Source of the DNA: Euperipatoides rowelli
Taxonomy: Eukaryota > Onychophora > Udeonychophora > Euonychophora > Peripatopsidae
Direction: 5' to 3' (one strand)
DNA: 16,896 bases
NCBI GenBank assembly: GCA_003024985.2
Contig: PXIH01S0039718.1
Both the position numbers and the translations under genes were made by a program. The notes beneath the pieces are model-generated. The model was given only the letters and a program-made list of their open reading frames with translations. It was not told the DNA's origin and made no database searches. This document shows positions 1-9,799 of the stretch, piece by piece. The stretch's first letter is position 1, and each line of letters starts with the position of its first letter.

Positions 1-127
1 TAATAATATTAAAGTAGATCAGTATAAAAATACATCTTTATATTGTATTATTACGGTGTTATCATTGCTAGTTATTATTAAATGATGAGAGTAACAATGT
101 AATAATATTAAAGTAGACCAGTAAAAA
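1..127. repeat. Pair of ~27 bp direct repeats, ~99 bp apart
   Basis: The motif TAATAATATTAAAGTAGA followed by (T/C)CAGTA and an A-rich tail occurs at 1-27 and again at 100-126. The first copy touches the window edge, so this may be the end of a longer tandem array with a period near 99 bp. The DNA between the copies is AT-rich and unrecognised. Confidence 0.6.
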
Positions 128-313
128 AAAATTAAAACCAAATAATTACTTACTTCATAAAGTCATAAACATTTATTATTATTAACCATTAAAATAAGAT
201 ATACAGTAATACAAATTGTGCTAATAAAAACTGCATATTTTTTACATTTGAATATTTTGAAATGTACGCTCTCTCATTAAGACATTCAACGTTTATTTCA
301 GACAATTTTCTCT

Positions 314-700
314 GGGGGGGGGGGGTTAAGTATACAGCATATATTTACTGTACATATTTTTATAAGCTTATTTTTTTAAGTTCGTTTTGTTGACTGTCTT
401 ATTTGATAAGCTTTTTTTAGTTGACTAGACATTTCGTTGACTTTATGTTTGATTTTAGAAACTTTTGCTTTCTCCAATTTTCCCTTGGGTGGGGTGGGGC
501 AGTTGGTTCACTCCTGGGGCTTTGCCCTCCCCCCTCCAAGTTATGCCAGAAAGAAACACTGAAGAGATTTATATTTTTAATCATTTCTAAAATGATTTTA
601 GCAATAAGGGGATATGCTGGATGGGGAGAGGGGGTCTCAGGGGATTGGGGGTAGGGGGGATGGAGATATCTAGAGCCCCCGTGTATTTCAATTCACAAGG
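314..700 (+). repeat. Decayed MITE-like segment with two TTTGATAAGC-type units
   Basis: A run of 12 G (314-325) precedes two degenerate tandem units at about 361-465. Each has AAGCTT or GATAAGC, a T-run, and a TTTTGTTGAC or TTTCGTTGAC tail. They match the monomer amplified at 9924-10240 more closely than the one at 5880-7110. Downstream, 481-690 is G-rich on this strand. It contains GGGCTTTGCCCTC (522-534), whose reverse complement appears at 10381-10393, and AGAGCCCCCGTG near 672, which resembles the start of the repeat locus at 5794. A 77-codon frame starting near 421 lies inside this repeat and is not a gene. No terminal repeats or target duplication could be placed. Confidence 0.45.
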
Positions 701-754
701 AGATTTTCAGTTAGTTAAAAAATAAATAAACAATATCATTGTCTCATATAATTA

Positions 755-819
755 CCCGTCCACGTAAAATTATCCGTCACTCCACCAGTCCGCGATGATA
801 AAAAGGTTGAGGAACGCTG
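755..819 (-). mobile_element. hAT-like transposon terminus (one end only)
   Basis: Read on the minus strand from 819, the sequence begins CAGCGTTCCTCAACCTTTTT and continues with a GC-richer stretch. This is the usual look of hAT-superfamily termini (CAG start, then a TCNCAACCTTTTT-like block). The 8 bp outside it is AGGTAGAC (820-827). No convincing opposite terminus was found upstream in the window. The element may be a solo end, may be truncated, or may extend beyond the left edge. Confidence 0.5.
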
Positions 820-1900
820 AGGTAGACGAGACTTTTTTTCTTCAAATTTATAAATAACACAATCTAATTTTAAAAAAGATTTATTCCTTTAGCTTCAAAT
901 AAGCAAATTAATAATCAATATTAAAATTTTCTTGGAATTATTTTTTGGTTAGCCCAAGGGTTAAGTTAAAGTTGCAATTTTAAAATATTTAGCCTATATT
1001 TTTTTTCCACTGTAGTCAAGATTTAAGGTTGGGCGCATTTTTATTTTTTATGCTGAAATTTTGTTTTTATAATTTGCATTAATAACTGCATCATATGTAT
1101 TTTTAGCAAATGATTGTTTGTCTAAGCACAGCTGTGTAAAAGAAGTTTAATTCATTCCCTAATTCATTGTCCAGACAGTTGTCACGTATGCTGCTCACAT
1201 TGACAAAAGTCTTGTCAATCATCAACCTTATATGATTAGCTTGTCTTACAACAGAGATATGACAAACATTTTTAGACTCAAATCAAAAATTTCAAAATGT
1301 GTCAAATTATGATGATGAAAACCAGAGATACAACAATATTGGAGAAACAGTTGCTGAAATTGAGCATTTAAAGATTTATTTATAAGTGGTAATTAATGTT
1401 ATCTAAGAGAGAGATTGAGAGAGAATGGAAATAATATGCAAATAGGCAAACATAGATTTATTATTGATGGAGTTAAGAGGAAATTTTTTATATAATTATT
1501 TGCTTGTCCAAGCCTCAAGGATCACAATTTTTAAAAGTTTTTTTTTCTCACTGAAGATATTTCTTGAAGACTATAGGGCATTTTTTATAGAATTTTGAAG
1601 TAAGCCAGTAGCCTACTGATGATTTATTAAATTGCTATAACATTTTATGCAATGGTGGTTTTTGATTGTATTAGGCCCTGGGCAATCATAGACTTACAAG
1701 ACTTCTTTTAAGTGAAGGTAATTCAAGCATGTATATTAAAAAAAAAAAATTTTTATTAAGATAAAATTCATTCACTCAACTATTAAGTTATAAAATAACA
1801 AATGTCTTCAAATTTAGGTTAGTTAAAATTTACTTAGATGAAAGTGAAAATTGAAGACCTGATCACTTGGGAGCAACACTGGGCTAATCACACAATATTG
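820..1900. other. Non-coding AT-rich stretch, no gene seen
   Basis: About 1.1 kb of AT-rich unique-looking DNA with T-runs, an A-run at 1739-1749, a purine GAGA patch near 1407-1423 and an 8 bp inverted repeat (ATTGACAA / TTGTCAAT) near 1199-1219. No open frame or RNA gene is supported. Confidence 0.6.
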
Positions 1901-1909
1901 AAGAGTGCA

Positions 1910-2760
1910 AGCTGTGAAAGGAAATGTAAAATTTGTGCCTTCTTTTTTTTGTCCGTGCAGGCAACTGACCAAAACAACTGGGAACAATGAGTTGCTTGTT
2001 CATCATTAGATTTTTTTCAATTCATTTAATTAACATTATTTGTACCTGATCATGTGACACTTAATTTCATAGAGAGTGATGGTTTGGCTTTCTACAAATA
2101 AACAAAAGGTAGATCATGAGCAGCAAAGTGCTTAATGATAATAAATTAATGAGCATGTTTATGATGATAGGATTGAAGATTAAATTAGAACAGTGCTGAG
2201 TTAAATGTGTTTAAAAAAAATAATAAATTTGTTGATATAGAAGAATATTTTACTAGACAATTGCAGTATCAAAATACGGCAGTTGTCCTTTCAAGTAAGG
2301 CACTCGTGTAACATCGTTTCTGTAAGTAATATTCATTTACAATGCACAATTCCCAGATTGCAGTAGATAAAAAGTAAAAAATTTCTATGTCGTCATCTTG
2401 GATCTTCTTAACACACAATTTTCACGTACAAGTTAATAATGCCTTTAACTTGTGACTAAAAATCCACACTGGAAGCAAAAAATCTCATGAAGTAACCCAC
2501 CACTTGAGCAAGGTTAAAAAGTTTGAAATGCTACACATGAAATTTTCTAATCTGACGTGTTGATGAACGGAAAAATTGCAAACTTGTGTTTGTTGTTTTG
2601 AAAGCTTGTACCTTTTAAACTCTACTACTCATTTCCTCTTAATAAATGTGGGTTAATCCCATGCTGCTCACAGGTCTTCAATTAAATTTATACATTTCTA
2701 AAACGCCTCATTCATGAATGGACTTACCAGTAGGTTTGTTTTTTTCCACAGATCACTTTT
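1910..2760 (+). repeat. Copy 1 of a diverged duplicated segment (partner ~13310-14110)
   Basis: Several blocks here recur in the same order and orientation about 11.35-11.4 kb downstream. TCATTAGATTTTTTTCAATT (2004) matches 13388. GTTGATATAGAAGAATATTTTAC (2231, quoted in part) matches 13576. A block ending in GTCCTTTCAAGTAAGG near 2284 matches one near 13634. AATCTCATGAAGTAACCCAC with CACTTGAGCAAGGTTA (2481) matches 13878, and GATGAACGG near 2562 matches 13961. Divergence is substantial and indels are common, so the duplication is old. It could be an ancient interspersed repeat or a segmental duplication. Neither copy has a conserved open frame. Confidence 0.6.
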
Positions 2761-2799
2761 TGACTATCATTGGCCGTGATCAGAAAGAAGAAAAATAAA

Positions 2800-4020
2800 G
2801 ACACAAAGAAAATCTGAGAGTGATTGATTGTTTTGTAGTTGTGGTAGATGTGTCGTATTTATTTGTTCATTTTGTTTGTTTTTGTCAAATTAATGTAAGT
2901 AATTTTGTTTTGTTATTGTATCGAAAGTTTGTTCATTGTGGTCTCTAGGTACTAGAATGTCTAAAACTACCACTGATTTGCGCTTTTGTAGGCCCATCTT
3001 AAAAAAAAACATTTTATGGTAAAGTCGCTTATTTCATATTATCAAAATTGTTGCACGTTAACTAATTTTTAAAAGTTTGTCGACTAAATTTTTTTTCAGA
3101 AAATAGCAAAATAGATAAAAACGCATGAATAATTTATTTTAGATAAAAAAAAATCACCAGTAGTCCTACCTAATTTAAAATTAAATTTTAATATGTGCAA
3201 TTTTAATATTGGATATGTTTTAACACATTAATAGCTGACTGTGATAAGTTTGTTTTGTCAAGGTACTTAATTCCATGGTGCTTTAAGATTTTAATATTTT
3301 CTAATGCTTTACCCCACAATTACCTCCCTATCCACCTCTGGTACTACTAGTTTTACCATTATAAGTAGGACTAAATTATAAACTTTATTTTTGCTGGCCA
3401 TTTTAAAACGGGTAAAAATAAATATATTGTATTTTTTTTATCAATTTGAAATTGTAACAATCTTGGCTATGGCCATAAGATCAATTCCTCGGTGTAAACT
3501 GTATTTCCTGAGAAGCAGCTGTTACAAGGTGTGAATTTATTTATTATCGCTTCATTGTAGTAAGCAAAAAGGTATAAAGCTGGAAATATCCTAAAATACC
3601 AAATAATAGATTAAAATACTACAGGTGAATGATACCATGAGTGGGGGTATGGTACAAATGGTCATACATAACCAGCAGCACTGCCTTTTAACTTGTATGA
3701 ACAGATGCTACCTCTATCGACAGTGAAACACCATACACAATTAAATATAACCAAATAACTGATGTACAAATATAACACTGACTAAATAAGCAAGAAACCT
3801 CCCAAATCCAAAATACCATAGACTAATTCCATATAAAGGCATTTATCATAACTATCCTTCCCCCATCTCATTGTAAAAAATTCACTCCCTGAAATTGAAT
3901 TTATATATTATAATGAATTCCTTAGAATCGGAATTCGCTACAAATGATTGGTATTGAAAATGATGGCTAGAACAAGGCTGGCAGTTAAAATATAGATTTA
4001 TTTTCTGGTACTATTGTAAA
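2800..4020. other. Non-coding AT-rich stretch, no gene supported
   Basis: Long T-rich and A-rich intervals, with a slightly more complex patch at 3460-3720. The only notable local structures are the 10 bp palindrome TATGGCCATA (3468-3477) and scattered homopolymers. No RNA gene, repeat array or convincing exon was recognised. Confidence 0.5.
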
Positions 4021-4467
4021 TAAAAACAAAAAAGCCACCCATCTATCGAATGACAGTGAAGTCACTATGATGAGGCAGCTTGAAACCTTGAGGGCTCACC
4101 GATGTCTAGCTTCAATAGGTAAGTAAACAAACATCGGACAACTTTTCGCTAGAGGACCATGGCTCTATAAAATGTGAACACGTCTCGTTTGTAAGGGCGA
4201 TCTTCCTTTTATATCACGGAGAGATCATAGATACAAATTAACAAATGAATAATTGATTAATTAGCATGTTCAAGTGAATTTTGAATATTTCAAGAGATAA
4301 TTAGATTCAGTGACCTGTTACATCACTTTAATACAACATCTACGAGTGCACACCCCATAAATGCTGTATTAAGAAAATAATTATACCTTGAAATAATTCA
4401 GTTGTCACTTGGCAAACCAATTAATAAGTAATAAACTAAATTAAAATATAACGGCTTGTCATAATAT

Positions 4468-4493
4468 AGAGCATGTACTGCAGTACATGTTCT
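4468..4493. repeat. 26 bp near-perfect palindrome
   Basis: AGAGCATGTACTG (4468-4480) is followed directly by CAGTACATGTTCT (4481-4493). The 18 bp core CATGTACTGCAGTACATG is a perfect palindrome, and only one pair in the 13 bp arms mismatches. There is no spacer, so it could form a cruciform or bind a dimeric protein. No adjacent gene supports a function. Confidence 0.8.
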
Positions 4494-4526
4494 ACATAAG
4501 AGATTCAGGGGAAAAAAAATGATGTG

Positions 4527-4867
4527 AGTACCGGTCTAGAAAATCGTTCTGGGCTCGGTGGTGAGGAATATGAGCGCCTAGAAACTTGGAGGCCTAAGTC
4601 CCATAATCAAGATGGATAGCAGACTTAATTTTTTATTTACAGTCTTAACTTTACCGTTACCCTGAACCCTAACTCCAACTACATGTGAAATCCATTATGC
4701 CCCCAACACTATGATAATCGAGGTGAAATAATTATTTTTGATCGATTTAGATAATTTTGATAACTTCCGTCAGCCTTTCCATTATGACGAAAATAGAATC
4801 GCAGATGTTAAATAAAATTATGCGGTAAAATGGGACTTAGGCATTCCAGTTTTTAGGTACCGGTACT
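4527..4867. mobile_element. MITE-like element with imperfect terminal inverted repeats, unclassified
   Basis: The outer arms are AGTACCGGT (4527-4535) and ACCGGTACT (4859-4867). A longer arm at 4575-4607, containing CCTAGAAACTTGGAGGCCTA then AGTCCCATA, pairs with the reverse complement of 4827-4859 (CCTAAAAACTGGAATGCCTA then AGTCCCATT). The left side carries about 40 extra bases between the outer and inner arms. No matching target-site duplication was found, so the boundaries and superfamily are uncertain. The interior (4608-4826) is AT-rich, holds a short telomere-like CCCTGAACCCTAAC run, and has no open frame. Confidence 0.5.
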
Positions 4868-4869
4868 TC

Positions 4870-5790
4870 TGTAAGGAATGAGCAGTATTCTTTGCCTTAG
4901 TATCCTACTCCTTACGTAGTATGCAAGGAAAATTCTACAGCATACACACTCATATTGATTTATTGAAATCATCAAGAAAATAGTTCAAATATAATTAGAA
5001 GATATTTAAAGTGAATTTCTGTTAAAATATCGAATTCAAATTTATTCATGATTATAATAGTCTCTATGGAGAAGTAAAAACATTTTTTACCTTCATATTA
5101 AAATGTTTTTAACTTGTAAAGAGTTTTTCTTTTATGCATTTATTTTGAATACAATAATTATTTTTAATATTTTTTATCTTTTAGGGATTTATGATTAAAA
5201 AAAAAACTTGTTTTTTTTTCACGTAATGAGATTATTCAAATATTTTTTAAAAATATTGAATCTAGTTAATTTTGAACAACATAGCAGTTTTTTTTTTTCA
5301 TTAATGTTTTTACCTGAATAGAACATGTTTGTCTGAGGTAATTAGATGACCCCAATAACTTGAGGTAATACAAAATAGTCATATTGAACAATGGATGACA
5401 TTAGAAGCAGAAATCAGAGCTTATAAATAATACCAAACATCATTTCTTGATTATCTACCTGCTAATTGTTTATCTTTATATGGAACGGTTTTGATTGACC
5501 TTTTTAAATGAGCTCCAATCAGAAACGAAAGGGTTATTTGGTGTAGACATTGAACTTCAAGATCACGAGTCTAATCTTCAAATAAAGGTTTTATCCTAGT
5601 TATGGGAAATACTTTTTTTTAAAAAATATAGATGATTTTTCTACTGTTGTTTTCTCACAAATCAATGACCCTGACATTATAAATCTAAGCCTAAATTTCT
5701 AAATAGTCTATTATTTTATAATTGATTAAAAAAATGAATCAGAGAATATTTACAAAGGAAACTATTTAAACATAATAGTGTGCAAGGCCC
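4870..5790. other. Non-coding AT-rich stretch, nothing recognised
   Basis: The stretch contains a local GTAAGGA / TCCTTAC inverted repeat at about 4871-4916 and long T or A runs near 5200-5300 and 5610-5625. No coding region, RNA gene or transposon end is supported. Confidence 0.55.
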
Positions 5791-5793
5791 CAC

Positions 5794-7260
5794 ATTTTTG
5801 CAGGGCCCCCGTGAGTGGAAATCCTGGTGGTACTTTTTTCAAATTTTTGATAAGCTTTTTTGTTATGGTGCCCCTGTTTGTGAAGATTTGATAAGTTTTT
5901 TTTTTTGGTTATATGGACGTTTTATTTACCTTTGATGGACCTGCGAACCTCTTGTCCAGGCTGTAGGGCCCCTTGTGTGAAGATTTGATAAGCTTGTTTT
6001 TTTGGTTATATGGATGTTTTGTTGACCTTTGATGGACCTGCNCCAGGCTGTAGGGCCCCTTGTGTGAAGATTTGATAAGCTTGTTTTTTTGGTTATATGG
6101 ATGTTTTGTTGACCTTTGATGGACCTGCAGACCACTTGTCCAGGCTGTAGGGCCCCTTGTGTAAAGATTTGATAAGCTTGTTTTTTTGGTAATATGAATG
6201 TTTTGTTGACCTTTGATGGACCTGCGGACCCCTTGTCCAGGCTTTAGGGCCCCTTGTGTGAAGATTTGATAAGCTTGTTTTTTTGGTAATATGGATGTTT
6301 TGTTTACCTTTGACGGACCTGCGGACCTCTTGTCCAGGCTGTAGGGCTCCTTGTGTGAAGATTTGATAAGCTTTTTTTTTTGGTTATGTGGATGTTTTGT
6401 TGACCTTTGGTGGACCTGGGACCTCTTGTCCAGGCTGTAGGGCCCCTTGTGTGAACATTTGATAAACTTTTTTTTTTGGTTATATGGATGTTTTGTTTAC
6501 CTTTGACGGACCTGCGGATCTCTTGTCCAGGCTGTAGGGCTCCTTAGGTTAAGATTTGATATGCTTTTTTTTTTGGTTATATGGATGTTTTGTTGACCGT
6601 TGGTGGACCTGGGACCTCTTGTCCAGGCTGTAGGACCCCTTGTGTGAAGATTTGATAAGCTTTTTTTTTGGTTATATTGATGTTTTGTTGACCTTTGACG
6701 GACCTGCGGACCTCTTGTCCAGGCTGTAGGGCTCCTTGTGTGAAGATTCGATAAGCTTTTTTTTGATTATATGGACTTTTTGTTTACCTTTGATGGACCT
6801 GTGGACCCTTGTCCAGGCTGTAGTGACCCTAGTGTGAAGATTTGATAAGCTTTTTGTTTTGTTATATGGGCATTTTGTTTACCTTTGATGGACCTGCGGA
6901 CCCCTTGTCCAGGCTGTAGGGCCCCTNNTGTGAAGATTTGATAAGCTTTTTGTTTTGTTATATGGGCGTTTTGTTTACCTTTGATGGACCTGCGGACCCC
7001 TTGTTCAGGCTGTAGTGACCCTAGTGTGAAGATTTGATAAGCTTGTTTTTTTGTACGGTTGTTTTGTTGACTTTTATTGAGTCTACAGTCCCTTATTCAG
7101 GCTTAGGGGACCTTTATTTAGTCTTATGAGTCCCCCACACTCATCACCCCTGGTCATAACTATGTAGTTTCTTATGGAGTTTGTTCATATATGGGGTCCC
7201 CCTGGCCCCTGGGACTACCATCCCAACCAACCACCCTCCCCTTTGTGGGTGTCAGGTTAT
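5794..7260 (+). mobile_element. Transposon-derived locus expanded by an internal minisatellite
   Basis: The left flank starts GCAGGGCCCCCGTGAGTGG and passes through TTTTTGATAAGC and CCCTGTTTGTGAAGATTTGA. It is collinear with 11737-11825. The right flank contains TCATAACTATGTAGTTTCTT (about 7154-7173) followed by ATGGAGTTTGTT and a CCTGG...GGACTACCA block. This flank is shared with 11960-12045, and in part in reverse with 14300-14340 inside the hAT-type MITE. The locus is therefore a copy of the same non-autonomous family with a core enlarged to more than 1.2 kb. Clean terminal repeats and a target duplication were not found here. Short minus-strand open frames are by-products of the repeat. 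Confidence 0.6.
5880..7110 (+). repeat. Minisatellite, ~95-97 bp unit, about 12-13 units
   Basis: The landmark GTGAAGATTTGATAAG or a close variant recurs at about 5881, 5978, 6065, 6162, 6259, 6356, 6452, 6549, 6646, 6740, 6835, 6930 and 7027, giving spacings of mostly 94-97 bp. Each unit runs: GAAGATTTGATAAGC, a T-run, GGTTATATGGATGTTTTGTT, a GACCTTTGATGGACCTG block, then CTTGTCCAGGCTGTAGGG and CCCCTTGTGT. The unit near 5978-6065 is about 10 bp short and contains the N at 6042; NN at 6927-6928 marks another weak assembly point. The real copy number may therefore be higher. Unit length varies mainly in the T-run. Confidence 0.95.
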
Positions 7261-8040
7261 ATGCCTCTAAATATATATTAATGCATAACTTTTCATTAGT
7301 TGATATCGAAATATGAAATGATTTATCTAGATCTCTTTTGATTATCGTAATTGCCAATTGCGCATTCATTCGGGGAAAAAAAGAGAGCAGTGCCCTTGTT
7401 CGGCGCCATGCTAGTAAACCTTATATTTACCATAATGCACTGCTAAACTGCCCAGGTGTACTTGTTTTGGCTAGAATCAGAAGTCATTAAAATACTTGTT
7501 TTTCAAAATGGTGCACTTATTTGGGTTACATGAGGAGGGTGTTGCATTTCTTTTAGAGTGATCAAAACGTTTAGTGTGGTGACAGTGCACTTTACTTAAA
7601 TTTGGCCAAGAAATAGGGGTGATGTACTTCTTTGAAAAGGCTCCCTTTGATGGCGTTTTATGGTATTTTGCTAGTAATACCAAATCAACTTCCACTTATT
7701 AGGCTATATCTTGCCCCAAATTATCTCTAATTAGTCTGATTATCTCGTAACCATTTACTTTTTAAATAACTCACCATACCATTGAGGATATAAAGCTCAA
7801 CCTAGACAGATACCTCCTCTCTCCACTGCTCACTTCGACTTCTCCTTTAAGCACAGTGACAATAGATCTATACAACACTTACACACATTTAACCTTAGGT
7901 TCGGTCTACTTTAAATACTTGTCAATTTGAATCATTAGTTTAACTATGCATCATGGGGGGAGATGGAGGAGAGGAAGGGTATGTCGGTGACTTAGAATTC
8001 TTCTCTTACATTTACCATCAATTGCCTAACAGGAAAATGC
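7260..8040. other. Non-coding stretch, nothing recognised
   Basis: Moderately complex AT-rich sequence with pyrimidine-rich patches (7810-7850) and a G/A-rich patch (7955-7980). A 72-codon minus-strand frame spans 7477-7695, but it has no recognisable motif and I treat it as chance. No repeat array or RNA gene was seen. Confidence 0.5.
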
Positions 8041-8600
8041 AAAGAACTAAAAGCTATAACAAACTACCTATTTCTAAGTGGTGGTGTGTACTTCCTGATC
8101 ACCGGATATTATAGGAAATGACCCTTTAACCATAAAAGGCCAAACAGAAAGTGATGTTACTATAGGGGATGGAGACTACAGTTTTACGAGAAATTATTAA
8201 GCAGAATGATGTGCCAATAACAGAAAAAAAATCAAAGTTGATTTTCTAAAAACTATAATGAACTATGTAATTCTAGCTGGCATTCTGTTCTTCCTGATCA
8301 TTGGATTCTGAGAGACTCAGCAGAAATAATAATACCTAAATCTTCTACCAGAGGTTAAAAACATCACTCCCTGTGACATCGCAGCCAGGTTTTACAGATC
8401 AGCAAAAATGGTAAAAAAAAATTGTTTGTCATTCTGTGCATCTGAATTATATCACATTGACTATCAAATTGGTACATATGACTTCACAGATGTCTTCTAC
8501 CTAATTCTTAAAATATATATCTCTGTGACATCATGTTCAAGTTCTACAAAAGTTCAAGATGATATTAGGTTCAAGTGACTTAAGACCACACCCAATTTCG
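8041..8600 (+). repeat. Three diverged local tandem repeats, offsets ~200 and ~152 bp
   Basis: Unit 1 (from about 8046) and unit 2 (from about 8246) share CTAAAAACTATAA-like sequence and CTTCCTGATCA(C/T)(C/T)GGAT (8091 and 8290). Units 2 and 3 share CATTCTGT (8281 and 8432), TCTTCTACC (8341 and 8493) and CTGTGACATC (8371 and 8523), each about 152 bp apart. The units are well diverged. A further degenerate pair, CCACATTGAAT and GCCATATTGAATC, lies just downstream (8635-8665). The origin could be an ancient transposon or a local duplication; no reading frame is conserved. Confidence 0.55.
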
Positions 8601-9790
8601 AAGTTGGAGCACTTTGGAGAAATAAATTTGGCCACCACATTGAATTTATGGTAGCCATATTGAATCAGACAAAGAGTGCCCCACCAGCTTTGGGAATTTT
8701 CATGAATGACATCATTATCATTACTGAATATGCAAATGAGCTACAACCCTCTTAGGTAGGGACAGGCAAATTTGGAAATTTGCGACAATTTTCGTGGTGA
8801 CTTGTCGATGCATTGCATTGTTGGTAAATTGTTGCAATGCATTGAGGGTGCTCAATTCTGATTGGTGCACCAGAACCGGCATTTCCTTATTACTGCAAGT
8901 AATAAAAAAAATATTTTCCATTGCCACAAATCCGATAATCACCCAGTTGTTACAAATAAGTTTTAATAATGTATTTCAGACTGTTTTTGGAGTAATTGGA
9001 GCTCTGAATTTTTGCTATGCCGAACTTTGGAGCTCTTTTTACCCTAAATTTTCAAAAATCAAGCATCATTGTGCTAGAATGAGTGGTTGAGGAGAATAGC
9101 CAACCTTACCATTATACAGACATTTATACTCTTTTATTGTATAGATATCAACAACATGCTTTCATTGAATAGCGCATTTGTATTATTCCTGTAAAGAAAC
9201 AAACTTAAATATGTACTAGTTACATATTTGATTGAGCCGACACTTTTATATTCCTTCTTTATTGGTGTTTTGATTCTACTTTATCTTTCTAAGAAAAAAA
9301 TATCTCTAAAGAGAACTATTTGTTTAATAGTGAAGGAATAATAATGATTCATGTAATGTTAATTATATTATTATTATTGGCATTGTCATTTGTCATAGTT
9401 CTTATTGGTTTTTTGCATTTATCTATCATCTGAAACAAGTCTATTCTATATACTGTATGTCAACGCCACCTATTAAGGTAAATCTTGGCTGTTTAACCTG
9501 TTATGAGATGTTGGATCTTAATAGTTTACATTCACTTAGTGAAGTCTGGAAATGTACAAGTAATGAGTGAAAACAAAAAAGGTGATCTGCTGTCTGATTG
9601 GGTCATTCCCTAATTTACATTTAAAAAGCACGGAAACTGCATCAATTAAACAAGTTCATAAAATAATTAAATTTGTATTATTTTATTTGTGTTATGCCCA
9701 TTAAGAAATCTTTCATGCACTTATTGAACGGGACACTTTACCAATTTTGTGTGTCACCTCCATAGATAACATCTCCTTAGGTTTGCTGTA
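8600..9790. other. Non-coding stretch, no gene supported
   Basis: Contains a perfect 10 bp-arm hairpin (ATGCATTGCA at 8808-8817 and TGCAATGCAT at 8833-8842) and a 98-codon + frame at 8794-9090, the longest in the window. That frame overlaps the hairpin and shows no complete domain; a fragment of it is discussed in the findings. 9361-9380 is a short (ATT)n tract. The rest is unrecognised AT-rich DNA. Confidence 0.5.
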
Positions 9791-9791
9791 G

Positions 9792-9799
9792 GTCTAATC
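9792..9799. repeat. Left 8 bp target-site duplication (GTCTAATC)
   Basis: GTCTAATC lies immediately before the CAG terminus at 9800 and is repeated exactly at 10310-10317, after the other end of the element. An exact 8 bp duplication is the hallmark of hAT-superfamily insertion. Confidence 0.85.

Noticed and set aside
112-827. A ~700 bp hAT element bounded by AAGTAGAC (110-117) and AGGTAGAC (820-827)
   Set aside because: The flanks match at 7 of 8 bases, but the supposed left terminus after AAGTAGAC (CAGTAAAAA) is simply part of the direct repeat seen at 1-27 and 100-126, which runs across the would-be boundary. It does not resemble the right terminus beyond CAG.
4660-4680. Telomere-like CCCTGAACCCTAAC
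   Set aside because: Only about two imperfect units, inside a MITE-like element; too short to indicate an interstitial telomere.
5926-6135. 69-codon minus-strand frame
   Set aside because: It is a translation of two minisatellite units and spans an N; the internally repeated peptide merely reflects the DNA repeat.
5880-7110. CRISPR array
   Set aside because: Units are contiguous ~96 bp tandem copies without unique spacers, in clearly eukaryotic DNA.
8794-9090. 98-codon + strand frame as a whole gene
   Set aside because: It begins inside a hairpin-forming stretch, lacks a complete domain, and overlaps an opposite-strand frame. Only a dozen residues resemble a known family, so it is kept as a speculative finding and not as a gene.
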